Shown: positions 43,008 to 52,584 of the stretch, in pieces
Layout of the letters: each line of letters begins with the position of its first letter
Numbering within the stretch: position 1 is the stretch's first letter
Assembly: GCA_027492035.1 (NCBI GenBank)
Contig: JAOZFT010000004.1
Span: 558,001-622,000, forward strand
Length of the DNA stretch: 64,000 nt
Direction: 5' to 3'
From: Thermoproteota archaeon
Lineage (GTDB): Archaea; Korarchaeota; JAOZGF01; JAOZFZ01
The notes under the pieces: model-generated
Seen by the model: the letters and a program-made list of their open reading frames with translations, nothing else
Databases searched by the model: none
What the model was told of the DNA's origin: nothing
Translations under genes and position numbers: made by a program

Positions 43008-43236
43008 CTAAAAATTTTTTAGGTCCACAGTAGAAAAGTGTTTGACTTAAAACTTTCAGGTGTTCAAAAGGTTTCAGGAATTAAATTTGTTGTCAAGGGA
43101 AGTAGATGAAAATTTAGTCAATTCATGCTTATTTAAGGTGGGGAAGTAATTTTATTTTTGGAAAAATGTAAGATGCATGAAGGAAACTAGAAAATAAAGT
43201 CAAGACTGTTCTTTAATAAGGCTTTTTTAAAGAGGA

Positions 43237-44937
43237 TTGGGAAACTTGACTCTCTTTATTTCATTAACTGAAACCTGTCAAAAAATAGCTTCTACTTCAA
43301 GTAGACTTGAAAAAATGAGGATTCTTAATGACTTTCTTCGAAAATTAAGCAGGGAAGAAATTAAACCAGCTATAAACCTGATTTTAGGAAGAATAGCGGG
43401 GAAGGGTGAGATAAAGACAGGAATAAGTTCAGGCATTATTTTATCTGCTTTAAAAAAGGTTTTAGGTGATAATTTTAAGTTTAGAGACAAATGTAAAGAA
43501 TCAGCTGATTTAGGTGAATACGTTGAATGTCTCCTTAAAAGTTTTAAACCTGTAAAGCAGCAGGTTTTTCTAGAAACAACTTATAGCTTAAAGGGCATCT
43601 ACGAAGTCTTGAGGAAAGCCTTTCTTTTGAAAGGGAAGAAATCCAAGGAGAAAAAGGAGGAAATCGTTGCTTCCCTCTTAACGAACTTGACACCTTCAGA
43701 ATCTAAGTACTTGGTAAACATTATTTTAGGCGATTTAAGAATAGGGTTGGAGGAAGGAACTGTAGAGCAGGCTTTGGCTAAGCTTTTAAACTTAAACATT
43801 GAAACTGTAAAGAGGGCTAACATGTTGCTTGGAGATATAAGTGAAACTGTTTATTTAGGGTTAACCGACAAGAAATCTCTACTGACTGCAAAAATACAGC
43901 TCTTCAAACCAATAAAACCAATGTTGGCTGAAACCGCTGAAAATCTAAAAGAAATATTTGATGAAATGCATGGTCCTGTGTCTCTTGAACCTAAACTAGA
44001 TGGTGCGAGGGTTCAAATTCACCATTCTAAGGGAAAAACAAAAATATTTACTAGAAGACTTTCAGAAGTAACTAATAGCTTACCTGAAATAATCACCTTA
44101 ACGAAACAAGAATTCACTTCTGCCGATTACATCGTGGAGGGGGAGGTTGTTGCTGTTTCAAGAAAGGGAGAAATTCTTCCATTTAATTACTTGATGCGGA
44201 GGTTTAGAAGAACAAAGGAAATAACAGAAATATCTGAAAAAATTAAACTTAAACTTTTTCTCTTCGACATTCTTTACTACCAAGGGAAGCAACTCATAGA
44301 CGCTCCGTATGAACAACGCAGAGAAAAACTTGTTGGAGAATTTGGGAGAGAGAACGTGGTTCCTGCTTTATTAACCAAAAACGACAAAAAAGCTGAAGAG
44401 TTCTTTTTAAACTGTGTCAAGGAGGGACATGAAGGAGTAATGGCTAAAAACCCTAAATCAATTTATGAACCGGGTAAAAGAGGAAAAAACTGGCTTAAAT
44501 TAAAGAAAACACTTACTTTAGACTTAGTTATAGTGGGAGCCCAATGGGGTTACGGTAGAAGGAGGAAATGGTTAAGTGACTATTTCTTAGCTGTGTGGAA
44601 CGAAAGTAAAACAGACCTACTGATTGTGGGAAAAACATTTAAGGGGTTGACCGACCAAGAATTCGAATGGATAACCAAGAAACTCCTAGAAAAAAAGTTA
44701 AGGGAAAAGGGGTACGTTGTCTGGGTTAAACCTGAAATAGTGGTTGAAACGGCTTTTAATGAAATCCAGAAATCTAAACTTTACCCTTCAGGCTACGTCT
44801 TAAGGTTTGCAAGAATAAAAAATATAAGGTTTGATAAAGAATTGAAAGAAGCTGACACAATAAAGGAAGTGAAGAAAATATTTGAAACGCAGAAAAAGAG
44901 AAACCTTGAAAAAATATGGAGGAGCTTCTCAGCTTAA
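43237..44937 (+). CDS. lig: ATP-dependent DNA ligase
   Basis: Seals nicks in replication and repair. 566 aa, as in archaeal LigI. N-terminal helical DNA-binding domain (1-230), then the nucleotidyltransferase core with EPKLDGARVQIH (AMP-accepting Lys in KLDGAR), EGEVVAV, LFLFDILYY, EGVMAKNPKSIYEPGKRGKNWLKLK, and the OB-fold. Starts TTG 43237 or 43246; GAGGATTGGG overlaps both. 36 to 57 bp from the prenyltransferase gene; may be co-transcribed. Confidence 0.96.
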   Translation: MGNLTLFISLTETCQKIASTSSRLEKMRILNDFLRKLSREEIKPAINLILGRIAGKGEIKTGISSGIILSALKKVLGDNFKFRDKCKESADLGEYVECLLKSFKPVKQQVFLETTYSLKGIYEVLRKAFLLKGKKSKEKKEEIVASLLTNLTPSESKYLVNIILGDLRIGLEEGTVEQALAKLLNLNIETVKRANMLLGDISETVYLGLTDKKSLLTAKIQLFKPIKPMLAETAENLKEIFDEMHGPVSLEPKLDGARVQIHHSKGKTKIFTRRLSEVTNSLPEIITLTKQEFTSADYIVEGEVVAVSRKGEILPFNYLMRRFRRTKEITEISEKIKLKLFLFDILYYQGKQLIDAPYEQRREKLVGEFGRENVVPALLTKNDKKAEEFFLNCVKEGHEGVMAKNPKSIYEPGKRGKNWLKLKKTLTLDLVIVGAQWGYGRRRKWLSDYFLAVWNESKTDLLIVGKTFKGLTDQEFEWITKKLLEKKLREKGYVVWVKPEIVVETAFNEIQKSKLYPSGYVLRFARIKNIRFDKELKEADTIKEVKKIFETQKKRNLEKIWRSFSA

Positions 44938-44994
44938 ACCTTTAAAACCCATGAATTAAAACTTTCTCTATAGGTGTTCTCCATAGGTGGGTGG

Positions 44995-45870
44995 ATGTTT
45001 TCTTTCAGAAAAAAGGTAAAAACCTACTGGGATTTATTTAGGTTTGAACATGGGTTAATGATGGGTTTAGGTGTACTCATAGGTTACTTTGCTTCTTCAC
45101 CTGCAAAGGTCGAGTTCCTTACTTTATCCAAAGGGTTTTTTGTGGCTCTATTTCTTGAAATGGCAGGTTTCGCCTTAAACGATTATTTTGACTACTTAGT
45201 TGATTTGGAAAATAAAAGATTTGACAGGCCTCTTATTAGAGGGGAGATCAGAAAGGAACAAATAATTCCTATTTCGATTTTCCTTTTTTCCCTTGGGTTA
45301 AGCGTTTCACTTACTATCAACTTCCTAGCTTTCATTTTCTCTTTAATACTAGCTATACTGGCTATACTGTACGATTGGAAAGTTAAAAAAAGGAAATATC
45401 TAGGAAACCAATACATAGCAGTAACAATGGCTGCCCCCTTCCTTTTTGGAAGCTTAATTTCGACAGGTAGGTTTGTGTCTGTTACAATAATTTTGGCCTC
45501 TATGGCTTATTTAGTAGGTGTTGGGAGAGAAATAATGAAGGATGTTGTAGATTTAGATGGTGACGTGAAACAGGGAATAACGTCTCTGCCTTCAGTTCTA
45601 GGTGTAAAAAATTCTTTAAAGATTGCTTCTGTTTTGTTGTTCAGCAGCACTCTCCTAAGCCCTGTCCCTTTAACACTTACCGACACTGCCTACTACATGA
45701 ACCCTCTATACGCTGTTCCTGTTTCAATAACTGATTTAGGTTTAATCTATACAAGTTTTGAGACATGGAGGTACATAGAGAAAAGGAAACTGAACGATTT
45801 AAGGAAAGAAACCTTAATTATTCTAATTATAGGCTTAATAGGTTTCTTTTTAGGAGCCTTTAGACTTTAA
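44995..45870 (+). CDS. UbiA-family prenyltransferase (possible DGGGP synthase)
   Basis: 292 aa polytopic membrane enzyme with about eight hydrophobic helices. NDYFDYLVDLENKRFDRPLIRG supplies the first Asp-rich motif, and DVVDLDGDVKQGITSLPSVLG the second. In archaea this family includes digeranylgeranylglyceryl phosphate synthase of the ether-lipid pathway, the most probable role. Start placed at ATG 44995; the frame opens at GTG 44974. Convergent with cysS. Confidence 0.87.
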   Translation: MFSFRKKVKTYWDLFRFEHGLMMGLGVLIGYFASSPAKVEFLTLSKGFFVALFLEMAGFALNDYFDYLVDLENKRFDRPLIRGEIRKEQIIPISIFLFSLGLSVSLTINFLAFIFSLILAILAILYDWKVKKRKYLGNQYIAVTMAAPFLFGSLISTGRFVSVTIILASMAYLVGVGREIMKDVVDLDGDVKQGITSLPSVLGVKNSLKIASVLLFSSTLLSPVPLTLTDTAYYMNPLYAVPVSITDLGLIYTSFETWRYIEKRKLNDLRKETLIILIIGLIGFFLGAFRL

Positions 45871-45883
45871 AAACTTTCATTAT

Positions 45884-47299
45884 TTAATGTTGAAACCTCC
45901 AACGGGTACCCTGCTTTGTGTCTTCCACAACTACCCCTAATTCCTTCAATTTCTTCCTTATTTCGTCTGAGAGAGCGAAAAGTTTCTGCCTCCTTAATTC
46001 ATCCCTAACCACAATCACTAATTCTATCAACTCCCTAACAATTTCTTCTTTAATTTCTCTTTCCTTTTGTAGAACTCCGAAGACGCTACTGAAATCTTTG
46101 AAGAATGAATCGATTTCACGATATAATGCCTCGTTTATTTCGTTCTTGTTCTTTATGAACCTGTTGATTTCTTTTACTAAATTAAATACTGAAGCTAAGG
46201 CCTTAGGTGTGTTGAAGTCGTCATCCATTGCTTGCACAAATTCCTTTTTTGCGTTCTTGACCTTTTCTTTCAACTCGATTTCAGCTTCACTTAACACCCC
46301 TTTACTCTTTCTCAGCAGCTTCAGCAGATCCAACAAATTATAAATTCTCTCTAGACTTTCTCTTGTTTGCTCCAAATGTTCTTCACGGAAATCTATAGGA
46401 CTCCTGTAATGTTTCGAAACAAAAAACAACCTTAAAACTTCAGGACCCCACTTTTTTAAGGCTTCCCGTATAGGGATTATATTACCTAAACTCTTACTCA
46501 TTTTTTCCCCTTTAATGTTTAAGAAACCGGTATGTAACCAATACTTCACCCAAGGTTTCTTCCCGGATGCAGCTTCACTTTGAGCTATTTCGTTTTCATG
46601 ATGAGGAAAAATTAAATCGCTTCCGCCGCCATGTATATCAAACTGTTCACCTAAATACTTCGAACTCATAACTGAACACTCTATATGCCATCCCGGCCTT
46701 CCATTCCCCCACGGACTAGGCCAGTTTGGCTCTCTAGGTTTTTTAAATTTCCACAATGCAAAATCTCCTGGGTTACGTTTATTTGGGTTAGGTTCAATGC
46801 GGTGCTTAACCAACTCCTCCCTTTTCTGCTTCGAAAGTTTTCCGTAATCCTTAAACTTGTCAACATCGAAATAAACTCCATCTTTAATCACGTAAGCGTA
46901 ATCCTTTTCAACAAGTTTCTTTATAACCTCTAACATCTCTGATATGTGACCTGTGGCAAAACAGTAAATGTCAGGATGTATGTCAAGAATATACATATCC
47001 CTAAAAAATTCTTGACTAAACCTTGTAACCAACTCTGTAGTAGTTACTCCCTCCTCCTGAGCCTTTTTTATTATTTTGTCATCTACGTCTGTAATGTTCA
47101 TAACCCACTTAACTTTAAACCCTCTCTTTTCAAGCCAACGGTGAATCACATCGAAAGCTGTGTAGGTTCTTGCATGGCCTACATGGCTGTAATCGTAGGG
47201 GGTAGGTCCACAAACATACATCCTCACCTCTCCCCTTCTTAGCGGCCTAAAAACTTCCTTTTTCCCGCTTAAAGTGTTAAACAATTTAATTTCCATCAT
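45884..47299 (-). CDS. cysS: Cysteinyl-tRNA synthetase
   Basis: 471 aa class I synthetase. MYVCGPTPYDYSHVGHARTY carries the HIGH-type motif and a zinc Cys; GWHIECSVMSSKYLG and FPHHENEIAQSEA hold other zinc ligands; EKMSKSLGN is the KMSKS loop. Catalyses Cys-tRNA(Cys) formation, so the organism does not need to rely on SepRS/SepCysS. Starts TTG 47302, ATG 47299, ATG 47296; GGTTGGTTG is upstream. Confidence 0.97.
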   Translation of the reverse strand: MMEIKLFNTLSGKKEVFRPLRRGEVRMYVCGPTPYDYSHVGHARTYTAFDVIHRWLEKRGFKVKWVMNITDVDDKIIKKAQEEGVTTTELVTRFSQEFFRDMYILDIHPDIYCFATGHISEMLEVIKKLVEKDYAYVIKDGVYFDVDKFKDYGKLSKQKREELVKHRIEPNPNKRNPGDFALWKFKKPREPNWPSPWGNGRPGWHIECSVMSSKYLGEQFDIHGGGSDLIFPHHENEIAQSEAASGKKPWVKYWLHTGFLNIKGEKMSKSLGNIIPIREALKKWGPEVLRLFFVSKHYRSPIDFREEHLEQTRESLERIYNLLDLLKLLRKSKGVLSEAEIELKEKVKNAKKEFVQAMDDDFNTPKALASVFNLVKEINRFIKNKNEINEALYREIDSFFKDFSSVFGVLQKEREIKEEIVRELIELVIVVRDELRRQKLFALSDEIRKKLKELGVVVEDTKQGTRWRFQH

Positions 47300-47454
47300 C
47301 AACCAACCTGCAACAAATACATCAGCTTAAGTTCACAAATGTTTCCCTTTCAAACCTTTAAGGGGGCTTTCGAAAAGTTAACCTTCTCTTATATTTATTT
47401 TTCATGAAAGAAGAGGAGGTTTTCTTTCACAGAAAAAAATTTCAGAAATAAATG

Positions 47455-47760
47455 CTACAACAGCCTCGTTAAGGGTGTAATGATTGCGAGTATCTTAAAA
47501 CTTGTTCCAACCATCCATTGCAAACGCTCTAAACATTTATCTACATAATGTACCAGCTCTTCTCTTAATTTGTTTATTTCTTCTTTTGTTTCTTTTCTCA
47601 GTTTGTTTGCATCCTCTTTGGTGGCGATACTCTCTAAAGCTGTTTTGGTCATAACTGATTGCATTTCAGGGTCCTTCGCTATTTCAACAGCTAAACTTTT
47701 TAAAGTCCATTTATCCCTCTTAATTCCTTCAACTATCTCTTCAGCAGATAAATTAGACAA
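47455..47760 (-). CDS. Small coiled-coil protein with C-terminal membrane helix
   Basis: 101 aa. Residues about 45-85 form a charged heptad-like coil (EDANKLRKETKEEINKLREEL), followed by a hydrophobic tail (WMVGTSFKILAIITPL). This layout is common among small archaeal/bacterial coiled-coil membrane proteins. ATG start. Not in an operon: cysS is 152 bp away. Function unknown. Confidence 0.55.
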   Translation of the reverse strand: MSNLSAEEIVEGIKRDKWTLKSLAVEIAKDPEMQSVMTKTALESIATKEDANKLRKETKEEINKLREELVHYVDKCLERLQWMVGTSFKILAIITPLTRLL

Positions 47761-48133
47761 ATTAAGCCGCCGAAACTTTTAAAGAAAACATTTTCACTTA
47801 AACACCCAACTCATTTTTTAAAAATTTTTACTTATTTCTATGTTAAGAATCAAGGGTTTAACTGGTGTCATCTGCTGAATCAGAATCGAAAATGATACTT
47901 TCTTTTATCTTGCTAAGCCTATTCGTTTACTGTCCTTGTTTCTTTCTCACATATCTATCTCCAGCTCTTATGAAAATAAAAAACAATCAATGGCCCTGTG
48001 CAGTGTTTAGTGGAAATTAAATAAATGCTTTTTGTACAAGTTATTCCTTAAAACTTTTCTTCTCCTCTGAAGTTAAGAAAATGTGTTTTTCCTTGTTTAT
48101 TTTGTCTTTTAAGTGCTCTAAAAGAGTTTGCTT
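47761..48133. other. Intergenic region
   Basis: 373 bp between the small coiled-coil gene (divergent side) and the end of the prephenate dehydrogenase. A+T-rich tracts only; no ORF or RNA gene supported. Confidence 0.5.
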
Positions 48134-49003
48134 CTATGAAATTATATTTAGGGCTTTGTACATGTTTCTATAGCTTTTCTTCAATTCTTCATTGCTCATT
48201 TTGTTTTTCACTTTATTTATTTCCTTTATTGCTTTTCCTTGGTTAAAAACCAGTTTTTTCACCAGATTTATTTTGTTTTCTATTTCCTCAATGTACTCTG
48301 TTAAATTTTTGTTTTCTGTTTGTAAAGTTAGGATTAGTGAAGGATTTTGGCTCAGTATTGCTTTCATCCAGAGGAGTAGAACTTTGAAGGTAGGCCCTGA
48401 AACCCCCTCTATTTCTTTTAAGTTTCTGTTTTCCAACATAAATGCCAAAACAAGACTTAAAAAATAGTTTAATGAAATGGTTAAACCCATTAATTCTTCA
48501 TGTTTTCTTAAATCCAAAGTAATGAATTTACATTCATTAAATATCTCTTTTGCTTTGTCAAGTTCCTTTTCCTTGTCTTTCACAGGTACTAAAACAATTT
48601 TTTCCTGGTTTATTTCCTTTACTCCTGGCCCGAAAAGCGGATGAAGAGAAATAACTTGCACGTTCCTTTTTCCAATTTTTTCCAGTGCTTGGAAAACTTT
48701 TTCCTTCAACGAAGTTATCTCTACTATTGTCTTTATTTTTCCAGTCTTTAAGGTGGTTTCGTTAAAAATTTTGTTCAGTATTTTTGGGGTTTCTGGTATT
48801 GGTAGAGAAAGGAAAACAATATCAGCGTTTTCTACTGCTTTCTTAAATGATTCTTCAAACTCTACTCCAAGCATTGAAGCTACTTTCTTTCCTTTCTCTT
48901 TATTTATATCATTAATCAAAACTTGGAACTTTTTATTTTTGAAATATTGGGTAAAAACTTGACCCATTGACCCCGCTCCACCTATAACTGCGATCTTAAC
49001 CAT
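48134..49003 (-). CDS. tyrA: Prephenate (or arogenate) dehydrogenase
   Basis: 289 aa NAD(P)-dependent TyrA-type enzyme: IAVIGGAGSMGQVFTQYF (nucleotide loop), ADIVFLSLPIPET, VISLHPLFGPGV (catalytic His) and RKHEELMGLTISLNYF. The C-terminal helical dimerisation domain is Lys-rich. Converts prephenate to hydroxyphenylpyruvate, or arogenate to tyrosine. It is on the same strand as the aro operon, 1 kb downstream of the chorismate mutase-aminotransferase fusion but separated by a pilin gene. ATG/GTG start at 49003. Confidence 0.9.
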   Translation of the reverse strand: MVKIAVIGGAGSMGQVFTQYFKNKKFQVLINDINKEKGKKVASMLGVEFEESFKKAVENADIVFLSLPIPETPKILNKIFNETTLKTGKIKTIVEITSLKEKVFQALEKIGKRNVQVISLHPLFGPGVKEINQEKIVLVPVKDKEKELDKAKEIFNECKFITLDLRKHEELMGLTISLNYFLSLVLAFMLENRNLKEIEGVSGPTFKVLLLWMKAILSQNPSLILTLQTENKNLTEYIEEIENKINLVKKLVFNQGKAIKEINKVKNKMSNEELKKSYRNMYKALNIIS

Positions 49004-49354
49004 TTTTTACACATCCTTAAACTCTACCTGGCCTCCCCTCAGTTTTTAATGCCCCCTTTCAACAACAGTTCATGAAAAACAGTTTATTTCTGTTGCATTT
49101 AATTATTAACCATTTTATAAAGAAGGAGGTCCTTTTTCAATTTTTTAAGGGTTAGAACGGTTATAACCCTTTCTTCTTCACTAAAAATTAAGTAATAAGT
49201 AAATTTGCTTAAAACCTTGAAAAAAGTGTTGAGTCCTTTGGAGTTGCAGCATTATCTCACATGCAGTTTCACTTACAGTTAAGGGCTTTAAATTGATTTT
49301 TAGGAGCCTGGGAGACTTAAAATCTTTTGAACTAAATGTAGAACCTCTTTACTT
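49004..49354. other. Intergenic region
   Basis: 351 bp between tyrA (start side) and the pilin end. It should contain the tyrA promoter. A+T rich; no ORF with protein-like composition and no RNA gene recognised. Confidence 0.5.
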
Positions 49355-49798
49355 TTAAGGTATAACTACTGATTTAGGATAGTCTTTCCCTGAAGCAGTG
49401 TGAACAGTTACTTCATATGTTATCCCTGACTGCCAGCTTCCGGATGTAATGCTGGAAGGAGGACCAGATATTGTTATTTGCTGCCCACCACCAACAGCAA
49501 CTGTGAAAGGAAGAGTAGGAGATGACACTTTACTATTATCTGGTATACCATTCACGAAAACATCAGTAATTGTTACATCTGTTGAACCTGTGTTATTAAC
49601 AATAACCTGTACATCAGTGCCGTCATAATATATAGCAGTTATTTCTAACTTTTCATACCTGGTAAATGTCCCAACCAAACCTGTTGCCCATAACGCCACT
49701 GCTATGGCTATAGCTATTGATACAGCGACGATTATAACTGTTGCTACAACAGGATGAATGCCTTCCCTATCTCCTATAAATAAAAGTTTCCTTCTCAT
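49355..49798 (-). CDS. Archaeal type IV pilin, second copy
   Basis: 147 aa. REGIHPVVATVIIVAVSIAIAIAVALW is the pilin leader and helix (His replaces Ser in the SPV core). The head is short and beta-rich with NNT and similar sequons and ends TASGKDYPKSV, as in the 28139 pilin. 40 bp of the helix are identical at DNA level between the two genes (28221-28260 and 49680-49719). ATG start. It lies between tyrA and the aro operon without metabolic connection. Probable alternate major pilin. Confidence 0.88.
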   Translation of the reverse strand: MRRKLLFIGDREGIHPVVATVIIVAVSIAIAIAVALWATGLVGTFTRYEKLEITAIYYDGTDVQVIVNNTGSTDVTITDVFVNGIPDNSKVSSPTLPFTVAVGGGQQITISGPPSSITSGSWQSGITYEVTVHTASGKDYPKSVVIP

Positions 49799-49933
49799 TT
49801 TTCAATTCTCCACTTTCCCATCTTACTCTTTAAATACGCATTTCTTCTATTAAAAAGGTTTTGTTTGTGTTAAGGAGCAAGGGGTTTTAAGGGGCATTTC
49901 TTTCCTCAAAAATGAAGTAGGAAAGGAATAATG

Positions 49934-49949
49934 AAAGTACTATATAAAG
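49934..49949 (-). promoter_or_regulatory. Putative promoter of the second pilin gene
   Basis: On the minus strand TTTATATAG is followed by AGTACTTT. The TATA-like box is about 140 bp before the pilin ATG. A further AAGTACTT palindrome is at 50000-50007. AGTAC-containing words also mark the other filament promoters. Confidence 0.35.
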
Positions 49950-50038
49950 AATTTTTTGGATCTACTAAAAAAGGAAAGACATGGATTATTAACTAAGTAA
50001 AGTACTTCTTTGTCTTTATACACGGAATTTTTTCTCCT

Positions 50039-51478
50039 TTAATTGGTTATGGAGTTCAAAGCTTCACAGAATTCTTTTAAACCTAGAAATAAATCTTCCT
50101 TTCTAGTTGAAACGTTGATTCTTATGAATTCGGTGTATTTTTGGCCGAACGCTGTACCAGGGGCGACGGCAACTCTCTTCTTTTCAAGTAACTTTTCAGC
50201 GAAATCTAAACTATTAAACTTGTCTTTTAAAACTTTAATGAAGAAGTAAAGCCCGCCTTCAGGCTTCATGTACTTCACTGGTTGATTCTTCAATAATTTA
50301 TCAGTTAATGAAACATTTCCTTTCATGAACTCCTTGTATTTCTTTTCCTTTTCTGTTTCCAAAACAGCTAAACCTGCTTTTTGGATAAATGGAGGTACAC
50401 AAGTTACTGTTAAGGAAATAAGCGAAGAAATTTTGTCAATGATCTCCTTCTTTCCAATGGCGTAACCTAATCTAAAACCGGTCATTCCATAAGTTTTAGA
50501 GAAGGAGTCAACATAAATTGTGTTTTCGTAATTGTATTCCAAAACTGTTTTGAAAGGTTTAAAAGTTAATTTTGAGTATGTTTCATCAGCTAAAACCAGT
50601 AACTTTTTCTCTTCAGCTAACTGAACTATTTCCTCAAGTTCTTTTTCCCCATAAATTTTCCCTGTAGGGTTGCAAGGGTTATTAATAATTATCATTTTGG
50701 TGTTTTCATCGATTTCTTCTTTAAGTTTCTCCGAATCTATCCTCCATCCTTTCTCAAGCTCTGTATTTATTTCCCCAATTAATCCTTTTGCTTTCATTGT
50801 TAAGCTTCCATAAACAGGCCATGAAGGATTAAAGATTATTACCTTCTCCCCAGGTTTAATGTTGGTTGTTATTGATGCATAAATACCAAATTTGCCTCCA
50901 GGAGTTAAAACTATATTTTCATTTGCGAAGTCTAAACTGTTTTCCTCATTCACTTTCTCAATTATTGCTTTCTTAACTTCTTCTAAACCCGTAGGTGAGG
51001 AATAACTCATGTTTTTTTTGGTTAATGAGTCTTTTAAGGCATTAATTGCTTCTTCAGGTGGGCCGTAACAGGGTTCACCTACTTCTAGATGCACAACTTT
51101 TTTTCCAAGTGTTTCAAGCTCTTTAGCCTTTATGAATAAATTATAAAAAGCCTTACTTCTTTCTTCTGCCTTAAACCCTTGAATTCTCCTTGATTCATTA
51201 ATTACTATACCTAATACTGTTAAAATATACTCTTTCTCTTTCCTGCTCATTTCTAACTTTTCAAGAACTCCCTTTATTAATTCATTTTCCCTTTTAACAT
51301 CTAAAACAGGTAAGTTTCTTTCCTTTTTTAGTTTCCCCACTTCCTCAACCAACTTTAGCCTCTTCAGTAAAAGAGCTGCTGTACTTAAGGTAACGTCATC
51401 TATTTCCTGTCTCCTTTTCTTTATTTCTGCATAGCTTCTGTTCAGGTTCAATTTTTCTCCTTTGGTTTTAGAGGACAT
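50039..51478 (-). CDS. Chorismate mutase-aminotransferase fusion
   Basis: 479 aa. Residues about 15-100 form an AroQ chorismate mutase (RRQEIDDVTLSTAALLLKRL, then EEVGKLKKERNLPVLD). Residues about 105-479 form a class I/II PLP aminotransferase with NNPCNPTGKIYGEKEL, LADETYSKL and VDSFSKTYGMTGFRLGY (PLP Lys). The two act near each other: chorismate to prephenate, and transamination of an aromatic keto acid or prephenate. ATG start overlaps aroC's end by 11 bp; last gene of the operon. Fusion of these two activities is unusual; AroQ is more often joined to TyrA, PheA or DAHP synthase. Confidence 0.9.
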   Translation of the reverse strand: MSSKTKGEKLNLNRSYAEIKKRRQEIDDVTLSTAALLLKRLKLVEEVGKLKKERNLPVLDVKRENELIKGVLEKLEMSRKEKEYILTVLGIVINESRRIQGFKAEERSKAFYNLFIKAKELETLGKKVVHLEVGEPCYGPPEEAINALKDSLTKKNMSYSSPTGLEEVKKAIIEKVNEENSLDFANENIVLTPGGKFGIYASITTNIKPGEKVIIFNPSWPVYGSLTMKAKGLIGEINTELEKGWRIDSEKLKEEIDENTKMIIINNPCNPTGKIYGEKELEEIVQLAEEKKLLVLADETYSKLTFKPFKTVLEYNYENTIYVDSFSKTYGMTGFRLGYAIGKKEIIDKISSLISLTVTCVPPFIQKAGLAVLETEKEKKYKEFMKGNVSLTDKLLKNQPVKYMKPEGGLYFFIKVLKDKFNSLDFAEKLLEKKRVAVAPGTAFGQKYTEFIRINVSTRKEDLFLGLKEFCEALNSITN

Positions 51479-52562
51479 TTTTTAAGACCCCTGCCTTCAA
51501 ACAATTATCTACTATAACCAAGTTTGTTATGCTTTCAACTACAGGTACAGCTCTAGGGACTATGCAAGGATCATGTCTTCCCCTCAGAACCATTATTTCC
51601 TCCTTCATCTCCTTTAAATTAACTGTATTTTGGGGTTTGCTTATTGAGGGGGTGGGTTTAAAGAATACCTTAAATGTTAAAGGCATTCCTGTACTTAAAC
51701 CTCCAAGGACGCCTCCTGCATTATTTGTCAAAGTAACTATTTTTCCCTTTCTCAAAACGTATTGGTCATTATTTTCTGAACCCTTCATTTCTGAAACTTT
51801 AAATCCTGCTCCAAACTCTACAGCTTTAACTGCAGGTATGGAAAAGAATCCCTTACTAAGTTCAGACTCTAAAGATTGGAAAACAGGTTCACCTAATCCC
51901 ACAGGTAAACCGTAAACGATTCCAGCCACAACTCCTCCCAGGCTGTCTCCCTCTTTCTTTGCTTCAATAATTGCCCTTTTCATTTTTTCAGCTGTTTCGG
52001 ATTCTGGGCATCTAACAGGGTTTGAGTACCTTTTTTCACTTATTTCTTCTCTGCTTAACTTCTTAACCCTTATTTTTCCTACTTGGTAAGTGTAGGTTAA
52101 GGTCTCTATTCCTAGTTCCTCCTTAAGTATTTTTTTAGCTATTGCTCCAGCCATGACGAAAGAAGCTGTAATTCTTCCTGAAAACCTTCCTCCCCCCCTG
52201 TAATCATTGTATCCTCGATATTTCACTCTTGCAGGGTAGTCTGCATGTCCAGGCCGTGGTAAATCTTTTATTTCCATGTAGGGCCTAGAGTCCATCTTTC
52301 TGTTTTTTATAATCATTGCAATAGGCGCCCCGGTTGTGTAACCTCTGAAAACGCCTGAAAGGATTTCCACTTTATCTTTTTCAAACCTTGTAGTGGTTAT
52401 TTCTGGATAAAACGGCTTTCTTAAGTCTAACTCCTTCTGAATATCCTTTTCATTTAGTTTCAAACCTGCTGGGCACCCATCAATCACAACCCCAACTACT
52501 TTGCCATGGCTTTCTCCAAAACTTAAGATTTTAAATCTGTCCCCGAAAATGTTTCCAGTCAA
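51468..52562 (-). CDS. aroC: Chorismate synthase
   Basis: 364 aa. Makes chorismate from EPSP using reduced flavin. Conserved SFGESHGKVVGVVIDGCPAG, RPGHADYPARVKY, DYRGGGRFSGRITA and RGRHDPCIVPRAVPV. TTG start (MTGNIFGDRF) 22 bp after aroA; it overlaps the downstream fusion gene. Archaeal forms need an independent flavin reductase; none is beside it. Confidence 0.96.
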   Translation of the reverse strand: MTGNIFGDRFKILSFGESHGKVVGVVIDGCPAGLKLNEKDIQKELDLRKPFYPEITTTRFEKDKVEILSGVFRGYTTGAPIAMIIKNRKMDSRPYMEIKDLPRPGHADYPARVKYRGYNDYRGGGRFSGRITASFVMAGAIAKKILKEELGIETLTYTYQVGKIRVKKLSREEISEKRYSNPVRCPESETAEKMKRAIIEAKKEGDSLGGVVAGIVYGLPVGLGEPVFQSLESELSKGFFSIPAVKAVEFGAGFKVSEMKGSENNDQYVLRKGKIVTLTNNAGGVLGGLSTGMPLTFKVFFKPTPSISKPQNTVNLKEMKEEIMVLRGRHDPCIVPRAVPVVESITNLVIVDNCLKAGVLKNVL

Positions 52563-52584
52563 AAATTTAACCTCTCCAAACTTT

